DNA of 64,000 nucleotides from Arthrobacter antibioticus (lineage in GTDB: Bacteria > Actinomycetota > Actinomycetes > Actinomycetales > Micrococcaceae): contig NZ_JASISQ010000003.1 of NCBI RefSeq assembly GCF_030063205.1, positions 248,001-312,000 on the forward strand, read 5' to 3'. This document shows, piece after piece, positions 8,784-17,515 of the stretch. A program made the translations under genes and the position numbers. Under the pieces are notes generated by a model. It did not search any database. It was not told where the DNA came from and saw only the letters and a list, made by a program, of their open reading frames with translations. Position 1 is the first letter of the stretch. Each line of letters begins with the position of its first letter.

Positions 8784-10345
8784 TGCTGTTCACCTTCGTT
8801 GGTGGTGCTTTCTGTATTTTGTGTACTCATTTGTTCCTGTGCTTCTTCTGCGCTGAGGCCTGCCATCATCAAACCCAGCAATGCTCGGCTTGATTTTCCG
8901 GGGACAATACCCATGAGCCGGCCGGCAAAAAGTACTGCAATCCTGTCGGCAAGTTCCAGTACTTCATCTAGTTCCGTCGAGACGATGACTACGGGGGTAC
9001 CGGCGTCCCGTTCGGCGACGATCCGTTTGTGTAAGAATTCGATCGAGCCAACATCCACCCCTCGGGTGGGTTGAGATGCCATAAAAAGTTTCAACGGCCT
9101 GGAAAGCTCTCGGGCCAGCACCACTTTCTGCTGGTTTCCCCCGGATAGCGTGTCTGCCTCATCCTGTGCAGACTGTGCCCGAACATCGAATTCGGCCACC
9201 TTTTCCACGCCGTTCTGGGCAATAACGGACCGATTCAAGGTACCCCGACGGGAAAAGGGTGCGTTCTTGTACAGATCCAAGATCAGGTTTTCGGCAATGG
9301 ACATCTCGCCCACCAGCCCATCGTCTTGTCTGTCCTCGGGGACAAATCCAACTCCGGCATCAAGAATCTGGCGGACACTGCTTCCCAACAGCTCTTTGCC
9401 CTCCAAGGTGATGGAACCACTGACATGCTTGCGCAAACCCAGGACAGCCTCAGTAAGTTCCGTCTGCCCATTGCCCTGCACCCCAGCAATAGCCAGAATT
9501 TCTCCTTGGGCCACATCCAGGCTGACGTTATCTAGAAGTCTCAGTCCGGCGTCGTTGAAGACTGTCAGCTTGGAGATTTTCAAGGTGACCTCGCCGGGTT
9601 GCGCATCAGCCTTATCCAGGTTCAGGTTCACGGCGCGTCCCACCATCATGGCGGCCAATTCTGTGGTGGATGCTGATGGGAGCGCCGAGCCCACCACCTT
9701 GCCGCGGCGGATCACCGTGATGGTGTCCGCGACGGCTTTGATCTCGCGCAACTTGTGAGTGATGAACACGATCGAGGTGCCACCCTCTCTCAGCTGACCC
9801 ATGATCTCCATGAGCTCATCGGTTTCCTGAGGTGTGAGCACGGCGGTGGGCTCATCAAGGATCAGGATTTTAGAGTTCCTCACCAGAGCTTTGATGATTT
9901 CCACTCGCTGCTGCACACCCACTGGCAGATCTTCCACCAACGCGTCCGGATCAACATCGAACCCGAATTTATCCGATATCTCGCGGATCTTCTTTCGCGT
10001 TTCTTCAAGGTTCAACACGCCGCCGAAGCTGGTGGCTTCAGCACCGAGTGCCACATTTTCCGCGACAGTGAAAACGGGAACCAGCATAAAGTGCTGGTGC
10101 ACCATCCCTATTCCTGCAGCCATGGCATCTGAGGGCCCCGCAAACTTCACCGGTTTGTTATCGACAAGAATTTCGCCGGAGGTGGGCTCATAGAGGCCGT
10201 AAAGGACATTCATGAGAGTGGATTTTCCGGCGCCATTTTCACCGAGCAGGCCGTGAATCTCACCGGATTCCACCACCAGATCAATGTGGTCGTTCGCCAC
10301 CAAGGCACCAAAGCTCTTAGTGATGCCCCGAAGTTCTAATTTCAA
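8780..10345 (-). CDS. Nucleoside ABC transporter ATPase with two ATP-binding domains (NupO/YufO-like)
   Basis: Cytoplasmic ATPase that powers the importer. It is a tandem-domain protein of 521 residues, as in sugar and nucleoside importers of this class. The first domain has Walker A GENGAGKSTLMN (about 36-47), a signature region LPVGVQQRVEI and Walker B ILILDEPTAVLTP. The second domain is partly degenerate, as usual: Walker A-like GVQGNGQTEL, a full LSGGNQQK signature, and FMASQPTRGVD in place of a canonical Walker B. The C-terminus is a Thr/Glu/Gln-rich tail. ATG at 10345 begins MKLELRGITKSFG. A 156-bp gap with a large hairpin separates it from the upstream lipoprotein gene. Confidence 0.94.
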   Translation of the reverse strand: MKLELRGITKSFGALVANDHIDLVVESGEIHGLLGENGAGKSTLMNVLYGLYEPTSGEILVDNKPVKFAGPSDAMAAGIGMVHQHFMLVPVFTVAENVALGAEATSFGGVLNLEETRKKIREISDKFGFDVDPDALVEDLPVGVQQRVEIIKALVRNSKILILDEPTAVLTPQETDELMEIMGQLREGGTSIVFITHKLREIKAVADTITVIRRGKVVGSALPSASTTELAAMMVGRAVNLNLDKADAQPGEVTLKISKLTVFNDAGLRLLDNVSLDVAQGEILAIAGVQGNGQTELTEAVLGLRKHVSGSITLEGKELLGSSVRQILDAGVGFVPEDRQDDGLVGEMSIAENLILDLYKNAPFSRRGTLNRSVIAQNGVEKVAEFDVRAQSAQDEADTLSGGNQQKVVLARELSRPLKLFMASQPTRGVDVGSIEFLHKRIVAERDAGTPVVIVSTELDEVLELADRIAVLFAGRLMGIVPGKSSRALLGLMMAGLSAEEAQEQMSTQNTESTTNEGEQQ

Positions 10346-10415
10346 CGTTTTAACCCGTCTGCGGATAATTTTCTTCTAATAGGTGCGTGTTGCTCGGCGA
10401 CTCTTGGGTGCCATC

Positions 10416-10466
10416 GCCGCCGCTGCCACATCACCAAGCTGATGCTGGTGATGTGGCAGCGGCGGC
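10416..10466. terminator. Perfect 21-bp hairpin between BMP lipoprotein gene and transporter genes
   Basis: Arms 10416-10436 and 10446-10466 are exact reverse complements (21/21) with a 9-base loop. It begins 36 bp past the lipoprotein stop on the minus strand and precedes the ATPase gene. No U-tract follows on the minus strand. It may be a partial terminator or an RNA-stabilising structure that lets the binding protein be made in excess over the membrane subunits; that role is inferred. Confidence 0.85.
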
Positions 10467-10501
10467 ATTTCCGGCTTGCTCAGGGCAAGCCCGGATGGCG
10501 T

Positions 10502-11620
10502 CTACTTCGGGCTGGACTTCGACGCTACCTTGATGGATCCGTCGATGATGCCCTTCTTGATCTCATCCAGCTGAGTCTTGGTATCGGCATCAACAGCAGA
10601 TTCCAGATCGTGGAACGGGGCAAGGGACACACCGTCGTTCTCAAGGGTGCCAATGTAGGGAGCAGGATCAAACTTTCCACCCAGATCGTCCTTGACAATG
10701 GTTTCCACTGCCTCGCCCATGGTCTTGACAACCGAGGTCAACAGAATGGACTTGTAAGTAGGCGCCGTCAAGTAGCCGTCGGAGTCAACCCAAACAAGCT
10801 TGGCATCCTTGCCGCCCTTGTTTGCTGCCAAAATGGCGTCACCTGCACCCTTACCCAACGGGCCGGCAACGGGCATGATCACGTCTGCGCCTTCAGAGAG
10901 CAGGTTGTTCGTGATCTTTGTACCTTCCTGAATGATTTCGAAGGTGTTGGCAAAGGAGCCCTGCTGGGTTTCAGAATCCCAGCCCAAGAGCTGCACGGTT
11001 TTACCCTGCTTCTCGTTGAAGTACTTCACGCCTTCGGCAAAGCCATCCATGAAGATTGTCACCGTAGGGATGTTGATTCCACCGAACGTACCGACTTTGC
11101 CGGTTTTAGATACTGCTGCTGCGGCATAGCCGGCCATGAATGCGGCCTGAGCGGTGTCATACACAACAGGCTTGACGTTATCTGCCTTGATGCTGTTGTC
11201 ATCGATGATGGCGTAATGCAGATCCGGGTTGTCCTTGGCTGCTGTCGCTGTGGCTTCTGCAAGCAGGAAGCCAACGGTGACGGTCAGGTTACATCCGGCG
11301 CTGGCCATTGTGGCCAGGTTCGGGGCAAAGTCAGCAGTACTTGAGGACTGCGCTTCCTTCATTTTGATGCCGAGGTCCTTCTCAGCCTTCTTCATACCCT
11401 CATATGAGGACTGGTTGAAGGACTGGTCATCGAATCCACCGGAGTCCGAGACAATGCAGCCCAAGTAGTCGGCTGCGCCGGCATTTGCTGAGCCGCTCGC
11501 GTCTCCGCCGGGAGCAGGCGGTGCTTCTCCACAGCCCGTGAGCAACAGCGCCACGGCGCTAACAGCTACGGTTCCAACAATGGCTCCACGTTTGACTTTA
11601 TTGATGAGCAGGTTTTTCAA
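10502..11620 (-). CDS. BMP/PnrA-family nucleoside-binding lipoprotein
   Basis: Extracytoplasmic substrate-binding lipoprotein of the importer. A signal peptide with lipobox LLLTGC (Cys about residue 30) is followed by a Gly/Ala/Pro/Ser linker. The mature protein has the BMP family pattern: DSGGFDDQSFNQSSYEGMK, FLLAEATATAAKDNP, and MAGYAAAAVSKTGKVGTFGG. Length 372 is usual. It is the first gene of the block and has a 328-bp upstream region. Family members bind purine and pyrimidine nucleosides; the adjacent salvage enzymes support this, but some BMP proteins bind other ligands. Confidence 0.93.
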   Translation of the reverse strand: MKNLLINKVKRGAIVGTVAVSAVALLLTGCGEAPPAPGGDASGSANAGAADYLGCIVSDSGGFDDQSFNQSSYEGMKKAEKDLGIKMKEAQSSSTADFAPNLATMASAGCNLTVTVGFLLAEATATAAKDNPDLHYAIIDDNSIKADNVKPVVYDTAQAAFMAGYAAAAVSKTGKVGTFGGINIPTVTIFMDGFAEGVKYFNEKQGKTVQLLGWDSETQQGSFANTFEIIQEGTKITNNLLSEGADVIMPVAGPLGKGAGDAILAANKGGKDAKLVWVDSDGYLTAPTYKSILLTSVVKTMGEAVETIVKDDLGGKFDPAPYIGTLENDGVSLAPFHDLESAVDADTKTQLDEIKKGIIDGSIKVASKSSPK

Positions 11621-11948
11621 GGTTCCTCCATAAGGTGTGTGTACGCAGTGGAGGAGTGAGCCTCAAATGTGGTGACGGGTCAGCCTGATACAAAAGGAAC
11701 AACATTGTCCCGTTGTGAGAAGCAAACTCGACTACTTTGATGCACCCCCGCAATGCGGCGCTAACCAACACCATAGTGTCACTTTGCCGTGCGCAGGTAG
11801 GGAGTCAGGGGATGTGAGGTTCATCGTTGGGGAACCGTTACACAACGGTTGCAAGTAGCAGATAAAGTTTGCAAAAAAGTGCGCGCGTTAAGCGCTTCAA
11901 GCCACTGTTTGCGCTACACTCCAGCTCTTGCCACCTGCCGCTGAGAAG
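11621..11948 (-). promoter_or_regulatory. Upstream region of the nucleoside transport block
   Basis: 328 bp without a supportable gene. It should hold the promoter of the BMP gene. An AAGGTTCCTCC-complementary stretch just above the start gives GGAGGAACCTT as ribosome-binding site. Farther up is an inverted repeat AACCGT-TACACA-ACGGTT (11833-11850) that could bind a regulator; its distance (over 210 bp) from the gene makes this weak. Confidence 0.4.
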
Positions 11949-13157
11949 CTACTCCCAAGTGCTAGTACGCAGGGTGCGCAATGCGGCCGCGCAAAGCACT
12001 CTGATACCCACGGCCAACGCGCGTTCATCCACAATGTAATCACCACGGTGCAAATCATATTCTTCCCCGCCAGGAACATGGGTTCCCAGGCGCATCAACG
12101 ACCCGGGGATGCCTTGTAAAAACCAGGCGAAATCCTCAGCCCCCATGGACTGAGGCGCCAACACCACGGACTCTTCACCCAATTCAGCTCTGGCGGCGGC
12201 TTCAATGACAGCAGTTTCATGTTCTGAGTTCACCACTGGGGGCACGCCTCGGGTGTGTTCCAGATGCACATCCACACCGAAAGGTGCCGCAACTTGCTGC
12301 ACAACCGCGTCAAGGAGCTCTCCTGCCGCATGCCATGCTTCGCGATCAAGGCAACGCATGGTGCCACCCATGACACCGTGCCCAGGAATTGCATTCGGCG
12401 CAGAGCCGGCATGAATTTGCCCCCACACCACTGACACGCCGCTGCGGACGTCCACTCTGCGGGAGAGAACCGCAGGAACACTGATGGCAATCTCCGCCAA
12501 AGCGAAAACCAAATCCTCGGTCAGGTGAGGCCGGGAAGTGTGCCCTCCACGGCCCGAGAGCTCAATTTTAATGGTGTCCGAGGCGCTGGTGATGGGACCG
12601 ATCCGAGTCCCAATTTTGCCGACGTCAATGCGTGGATCACAGTGCAAGGCCATGATGCGTGGCACACCGTCAAGTGCGCCCTGGTCAATGCATGACAGGG
12701 CGCCACCTGGCATGGTTTCCTCTGCGGGCTGGAAAATGATTCTGATGGTCCCACCCAGCGGGGTGTGCTGATGCATCTTTGCCAGCACTAAGGCAATGCC
12801 AAGCATGCACGCCGTATGAAAGTCGTGGCCGCAGCCGTGGGTGACCCCGTGGTTGCGGGAGGCAAAGGCCAGCCCAGTCTCTTCCACGATGGGCAAGGCG
12901 TCAATGTCCCCACGCAACGCCGTCGTAATAGGACCTTCGCCTACATCAACTATGACCCCTGTGCCGTCCAGTCGGCGAGGCGAAAGACCGGCTTCAAGCA
13001 GGCGATCATAGATCTTTGCCGTGGTCCTGAACTCTTGGAACGACAACTCCGGGTGGGCGTGAAGGTCACGGCGGAAGTCAAGGACCTCTCCCAGCAAGGG
13101 TTCAAGCCAGGGGCCTACGAGCTCAGTCGGTTCTGTTTCCAGGGAGTAATTGCGCAC
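11949..13157 (-). CDS. M20-family metal-dependent amidohydrolase
   Basis: A 402-residue member of the M20D amidohydrolase/carboxypeptidase group (relatives: hippurate hydrolase, indole-acetyl-amino-acid hydrolases). It shows FRRDLHAHPELSFQEF, the metal-binding HGCGHDFHTA, FQPAEETMPGGA with the catalytic Glu pair, SGRGGHTSRPH in the dimerisation lid domain, and MGAEDFAWF near the C-terminus. It has no signal peptide and is probably cytoplasmic. The substrate, an N-acyl amino acid or similar amide, cannot be named. It stands alone, 120 bp from manC on one side and upstream of the BMP promoter region on the other. Confidence 0.88.
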   Translation of the reverse strand: MRNYSLETEPTELVGPWLEPLLGEVLDFRRDLHAHPELSFQEFRTTAKIYDRLLEAGLSPRRLDGTGVIVDVGEGPITTALRGDIDALPIVEETGLAFASRNHGVTHGCGHDFHTACMLGIALVLAKMHQHTPLGGTIRIIFQPAEETMPGGALSCIDQGALDGVPRIMALHCDPRIDVGKIGTRIGPITSASDTIKIELSGRGGHTSRPHLTEDLVFALAEIAISVPAVLSRRVDVRSGVSVVWGQIHAGSAPNAIPGHGVMGGTMRCLDREAWHAAGELLDAVVQQVAAPFGVDVHLEHTRGVPPVVNSEHETAVIEAAARAELGEESVVLAPQSMGAEDFAWFLQGIPGSLMRLGTHVPGGEEYDLHRGDYIVDERALAVGIRVLCAAALRTLRTSTWE

Positions 13158-13277
13158 ACAAGAAACTCTAGCCTCGTCCGTGCGTCGTGGCTGTATTCGC
13201 TTCTCTGCGTTACTTTGCCGCAGCCAACCATTTGCACTTGGACAGTTTCCGGGGCTAAGGGCTCCTTAGGTAAAGAG

Positions 13278-14423
13278 CTACAGGACGTCTATGTCGCCGT
13301 TGGCCTTGAGCCCATCAACAGCTCTCTTTACGAGCTGCGAATGAGCTCGCGTTGTCACAAGCAGCGCATCAGGAGTGTCAACCACCACCACATCTTGGAT
13401 GCCAATCAAGGCAATCACGCGCTTGGTGTCGGTAACAACAATGCCTGTGCTGTCCTCTGTGAAGACTCGTGCGCCTTCACCAATAACCTTGACGTTGTTG
13501 TTTTCTTTGGCGCTGCTCAGTCGCGCGATGGCCGCAAAGTCACCAACATCGTCCCAGCTAAAGTCCCCTGGAATGACTGCCACATCCCCAGCGTCTGCTG
13601 CAGGCTCGGCCACTGCATAGTCAATGGCAATTTTCGGCAGTGTGGGCCACACCCGATTTTTGACGGTGACTCGTTCGGGGGTGTCCCAGGCACGCGCAAT
13701 CTCCATCAAACCCTCATAAAGAAGAGGTTCATTAGCTTTGAGGTGGTGGAGCATCAAAGACACCGGCGCAACGAACATACCGGCGTTCCAGTTGTACTCT
13801 CCACTGGCGAGGTATTCTTCCGCGACCCCTTGGCTGGGTTTCTCAACAAACTTCACCACCGCGTGGGCGCTGGGCGCACCAGCAATGTTCAGCGGCTCCC
13901 CCGTGAGGATGTAGCCAAAACCTGTGGAGGCGTGAGTTGGCTTGATGCCAATGGTGACGATCTTCCCGGTAGCCGCTGTGTAGATTGCCTCGCGCACAGC
14001 ATCCTGGAACTTACCTACCGGGCTGATGACCTGATCGGCTGCGAAGGAACCCATGATGGTGTCTGGATCGCGGGTGAACAAGATGGCGGCAGCCAAACCG
14101 ATGGCGGCCCCTGAATCTTTTGGTTCCGTTTCAAGAACAAGATTCTCATCAGCAATCTCGGGCAGCTGGCGGCATACCGCTTCACGGTGGGCATCCCCGG
14201 TCACCAAGAGGACCCGCTCCCCGCTGAGTGGGACAAGCCGGTCATAAGTGGCGCGGATCAACGTACTTCCACTGCCTGTTAGGTCGTGGAGAAATTTTGG
14301 TGCCGCCGCTCGGGACAACGGCCACAGCCTTGTGCCAACACCGCCTGCAGGGATAACGGCGAAGAATTTATCTAAGGGCTCCGTTGCAGGGGGAACGTTC
14401 TCAACCAAATTTTTCGTATTCAT
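13278..14423 (-). CDS. Mannose-1-phosphate guanylyltransferase
   Basis: Makes GDP-mannose from mannose-1-phosphate and GTP, the donor for mannolipids, mannosylated proteins and polysaccharides. The nucleotide-binding signature is AVIPAGGVGTRLWPLSR with a following PKFLHDL. Further family segments are ETEPKDSGAAIGLAAAIL, GSFAADQVI and VEKPS with NWNAGMFV. The 381-residue length matches the short actinobacterial form without a fused isomerase domain. ATG at 14423 (MNTKN) is chosen; frames open further upstream to 14456. It diverges from sdhC across 336 bp. Confidence 0.88.
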   Translation of the reverse strand: MNTKNLVENVPPATEPLDKFFAVIPAGGVGTRLWPLSRAAAPKFLHDLTGSGSTLIRATYDRLVPLSGERVLLVTGDAHREAVCRQLPEIADENLVLETEPKDSGAAIGLAAAILFTRDPDTIMGSFAADQVISPVGKFQDAVREAIYTAATGKIVTIGIKPTHASTGFGYILTGEPLNIAGAPSAHAVVKFVEKPSQGVAEEYLASGEYNWNAGMFVAPVSLMLHHLKANEPLLYEGLMEIARAWDTPERVTVKNRVWPTLPKIAIDYAVAEPAADAGDVAVIPGDFSWDDVGDFAAIARLSSAKENNNVKVIGEGARVFTEDSTGIVVTDTKRVIALIGIQDVVVVDTPDALLVTTRAHSQLVKRAVDGLKANGDIDVL

Positions 14424-14759
14424 CAACACAACCATAAGCGATATCCGCACATCCAACGGTGCTAACTGCGGTCAGTGGCGTGAAACTTCCACCCAGGGTC
14501 GTAGGTCAGGGATACCGGCGTCGACGTTTAGGACAGGCAAGTGCGCCAACAGGCGAAAGAGCTGTAACTGCCGGGACACGGCCCTACAAAGCACCGATTT
14601 GAGACTGACTTGTGATTTGCTGCATAGAGCAAGGAGTGCCTAAGTTGAATATGCTGTTAGCTAAGCCTAAATTTAGGCTCAAGTATGAGTGCTCACGCCG
14701 TGTGCGTTTCCCCGCGTGGAACCACGCCAGCGCAACGGTGACGCAGGAAGGTTTATTCA
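14424..14759. promoter_or_regulatory. Divergent control region manC / sdhC
   Basis: 336 bp between divergent genes with no supportable ORF. It carries a perfect 16-bp palindrome AGCCTAAATTTAGGCT at 14664-14679, about 80 bp upstream of sdhC, with an AT-rich setting (TTAGCTAAGCC on its left). AGGAAGG at 14744-14750 is the sdhC ribosome-binding site. Confidence 0.6.
14664..14679. promoter_or_regulatory. 16-bp perfect palindrome upstream of sdhC (candidate operator)
   Basis: AGCCTAAATTTAGGCT reads the same on both strands. With its left flank (TTAGCTAAGCCTAA) it partly resembles DtxR/IdeR iron boxes, and sdh is an iron-rich enzyme, so iron control is conceivable. The match is only partial; another regulator could bind here. 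Confidence 0.45.
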
Positions 14760-15152
14760 GTGCCGACAAAACCAGCTGGCACTCTGTATCGCGGCCGAGA
14801 AGGCATGTGGTCCTGGGTGGGACACCGTATTACCGGTGTAGTTATTTTTATTTTCTTGTTGGTGCACGTTTTGGACACCTCTTTGGTGCGAGTGTCCCCA
14901 GAGGCGTACACAGCAGTCATCGGGGCGTACAAAAACCCCATCATGGGACTGGGCGAGGCCGGCCTCGTTGCAGCAATCGTGTTCCACGCTTTTAACGGCC
15001 TGCGCATCATTGCCATTGACTTTTGGAAAAAGGGTCCCAAGTACCAGCGTCAATTACTCTGGGGTGTTCTTGCCTTGTGGGCTGTGACAATGATTCCGTT
15101 CCTGATCCGTCACCTCACCATTGTCTTCTCCAATTTCTTCGGAGGGAACTAA
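14760..15152 (+). CDS. sdhC: Succinate dehydrogenase cytochrome b556 subunit
   Basis: Membrane anchor that, with SdhD, carries haem b and the quinone site of complex II. The 130-residue protein has three hydrophobic helices and the family motifs RGREGMWSWVGHRITGVVIF (Ser/His near the quinone site) and HAFNGLRIIAIDF (haem-ligand His region). The start is GTG at 14760, 9 bp after AGGAAGG. It is first in sdhCDAB, 1 bp from sdhD. Confidence 0.94.
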   Translation: MPTKPAGTLYRGREGMWSWVGHRITGVVIFIFLLVHVLDTSLVRVSPEAYTAVIGAYKNPIMGLGEAGLVAAIVFHAFNGLRIIAIDFWKKGPKYQRQLLWGVLALWAVTMIPFLIRHLTIVFSNFFGGN

Positions 15153-15153
15153 C

Positions 15154-15621
15154 ATGAGCTCCAACTCCATCGCAGCTCCGCGCTCCAACAGTGCACAGTC
15201 ACCTCAGTACAAGCGCAACAAAGCATCACACTCAAGTTTTGAGATGATCGCCTGGTTGTTCATGCGTCTCTCCGGCGTGGTTTTACTTGTGCTGATCTTT
15301 GGCCACTTATTCGTGAACCTGATGGTTGGCGAAGGTATCCACGCCATCGACTTTGGTTTTGTTGCTGGTAAATGGTCAGACCCGTTCTGGCAGATCTGGG
15401 ATCTGGCTATGCTGTGGCTCGCTATGCTCCACGGCAGCAACGGTGTCCGCACCATCATCAACGACTATGCCGAGCGGGACCGTACACGCATGACCCTTAA
15501 AGCGGTCCTCTACGTTTCTTCCGCTGTCATCATTGTGCTGGGTACCTTGGTCATCTTCACCTTTGACCCTTGCCCCGCCGGTGCTGTTATTGATCTTCCG
15601 TCCTTCTGCTCCGTTCCTTAA
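15154..15621 (+). CDS. sdhD: Succinate dehydrogenase hydrophobic membrane anchor subunit
   Basis: Second membrane anchor of complex II, 155 residues, three helices (around FEMIAWLFMRLSGVVLLVLI, PFWQIWDLAMLWLAMLHGSN, and AVLYVSSAVIIVLGTLVIFT). The HGSNGVRTIINDY segment matches the family. The ATG at 15154 directly follows GGAGGGAACTAAC, an excellent ribosome-binding site inside the end of sdhC. Ends 94 bp before sdhA. Confidence 0.93.
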   Translation: MSSNSIAAPRSNSAQSPQYKRNKASHSSFEMIAWLFMRLSGVVLLVLIFGHLFVNLMVGEGIHAIDFGFVAGKWSDPFWQIWDLAMLWLAMLHGSNGVRTIINDYAERDRTRMTLKAVLYVSSAVIIVLGTLVIFTFDPCPAGAVIDLPSFCSVP

Positions 15622-15715
15622 CTTTTAGTAGGGAACACCCCGTGCTTTTCACGCCGGGGGTTGTAAGAAGTGAACACCAGCTTTTAGCGCAGTAAAGAGA
15701 GAAAGAGCATCCAGT

Positions 15716-17515
15716 ATGCAGGTCCATAAATACGACGTCGTAATCGTCGGGGCCGGTGGCGCAGGAATGCGTGCCGCCATTGAATCCGGTCAGCGTGCTC
15801 ACACCGCCGTTCTGACCAAGTTGTACCCAACCCGTTCACACACCGGTGCCGCTCAGGGCGGCATGTGTGCAGCCCTTGCCAACGTCGAAGAAGACAACTG
15901 GGAGTGGCACACCTTTGACACCGTCAAGGGTGGCGATTATCTGGTGGATCAGGACGCCGCCGAAGTTATGGCCAAAGAGGCCATCGAAGCCGTTATTGAT
16001 CTGGAAAAGATGGGCCTGCCGTTTAACCGCACGCCCGAGGGCCGTATTGATCAGCGCCGCTTTGGTGGTCACACTCGTGACCACGGCAAGGCGCCCGTCC
16101 GCCGTTCTTGTTACGCGGCTGACCGAACCGGGCACATGATTTTGCAGACGTTGTACCAAAACTGCGTCAAGCACAACGTTGAGTTCTACAACGAGTACTA
16201 CGTGCTTGATCTGCTCACGGTTGATGAGGAAGCCACCCGCGAGGACGGCACCATCTACCTGCAGAAGAAGATTGCCGGTGTTGTCTCCTACGATCTAGCC
16301 ACTGGGGAACTGCACATCTTCCAGGCAAAATCCGTGATCTTGGCTACCGGCGGTGCCGGCAAGGTCTTCAAGACAACCTCAAACGCACATACCTTAACCG
16401 GTGATGGCATGGGCATCGCATTCCGCAAGGGCATCCCCCTGGAGGATATGGAGTTCTTCCAGTTCCATCCAACGGGTCTTGCAGGCCTGGGCATCCTCCT
16501 CTCCGAGGCCGCCCGCGGTGAAGGTGCAATCCTGCGTAACTCCGAAGGTGAGCGCTTCATGGAGCGCTATGCACCCACCATCAAGGACCTGGCCCCACGC
16601 GATATCGTGGCCCGCTCCATGGCCAACGAGGTGCGTGAGGGCCGCGGTTGTGGTCCAAACAAGGACTACGTCCTCCTTGACCTCACCCACTTGGAGCCGG
16701 CTCACATCGACGCCAAGCTCCCGGATATCACCGAGTTTGCCCGCACCTACCTAGGTGTTGAACCGTATACCGAGCCAGTGCCGGTCTTCCCCACGGCGCA
16801 CTACGCCATGGGCGGTGTTCCCACGAACATCACCACCGAGGTTCTGCAGGACAATGACACCATCATCCCGGGCCTGTATGCAGCAGGTGAAGTGGCGTGT
16901 GTATCCGTGCATGGTTCAAACCGTCTGGGCACCAACTCGCTGCTGGACATCAACGTGTTCGGCAAGCGCGCCGGTGTAGCCGCAGCAGAATACGCAAACG
17001 GCGCCGATTTCGTTGACTTGCCGGAGAACCCGGAAGCTGACACAGTTGCTTTGCTTGAGCATGTACGTGTGTCCGACGGCGGCGAAAAAGTTGCCATGAT
17101 CCGCAAGGAACTCCAGGACACCATGGATGCGAATATGCAGGTGTTCCGCACAGCCGAGTCAATTGACAAGGTGCTTGCAGACATTGCTACCTTCGAAGAG
17201 CGATACTCGCGCATCACAGTTCAGGACAAGGGCAAGCGTTTCAACCTGGATCTTCTTGAGGCTGTTGAGCTTGGTTTCTTGCTTGAACTGGCCAAGGTCA
17301 TGACGGTTGCTGCATTGCACCGCCAGGAGTCGCGCGGCGGCCACTACCGCGAAGACTTCCCGGACCGCGATGACGAGAATTTCATGAAGCACTCCATGGC
17401 TTACCTTGATGCAAACGTCACGGTGGAAAGTTCCGCAGAATCCATCGCCGGCATCCGGCTGGAAACTAAGCCTGTTGTTATCACGCGTTACCAGCCGATG
17501 GTGAGGAAGTACTAA
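15716..17515 (+). CDS. sdhA: Succinate dehydrogenase flavoprotein subunit
   Basis: Oxidises succinate to fumarate with covalently bound FAD on the cytoplasmic face of complex II. The N-terminus has the dinucleotide fold VVIVGAGGAGMRAA, then TRSHTGAAQGGM with the FAD-linking His. Further motifs are FQFHPTGL, the substrate-site RGEGAILRN and HGSNRLGTNSLLD. The 599 residues match the family. Start ATG at 15716 begins MQVHKYDVVIVG. The stop overlaps the sdhB start by one base. Confidence 0.98.
   Translation: MQVHKYDVVIVGAGGAGMRAAIESGQRAHTAVLTKLYPTRSHTGAAQGGMCAALANVEEDNWEWHTFDTVKGGDYLVDQDAAEVMAKEAIEAVIDLEKMGLPFNRTPEGRIDQRRFGGHTRDHGKAPVRRSCYAADRTGHMILQTLYQNCVKHNVEFYNEYYVLDLLTVDEEATREDGTIYLQKKIAGVVSYDLATGELHIFQAKSVILATGGAGKVFKTTSNAHTLTGDGMGIAFRKGIPLEDMEFFQFHPTGLAGLGILLSEAARGEGAILRNSEGERFMERYAPTIKDLAPRDIVARSMANEVREGRGCGPNKDYVLLDLTHLEPAHIDAKLPDITEFARTYLGVEPYTEPVPVFPTAHYAMGGVPTNITTEVLQDNDTIIPGLYAAGEVACVSVHGSNRLGTNSLLDINVFGKRAGVAAAEYANGADFVDLPENPEADTVALLEHVRVSDGGEKVAMIRKELQDTMDANMQVFRTAESIDKVLADIATFEERYSRITVQDKGKRFNLDLLEAVELGFLLELAKVMTVAALHRQESRGGHYREDFPDRDDENFMKHSMAYLDANVTVESSAESIAGIRLETKPVVITRYQPMVRKY

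Noticed and set aside
10442-11344. Plus-strand open frame of 300 codons opposite the BMP lipoprotein
   Set aside because: Starts inside the hairpin and runs antisense to a clear lipoprotein gene.
12816-14114. Plus-strand open frame of 432 codons across the M20 and manC genes
   Set aside because: Antisense to two well-supported genes and crosses their intergenic gap; Cys/His-rich nonsense-like translation.
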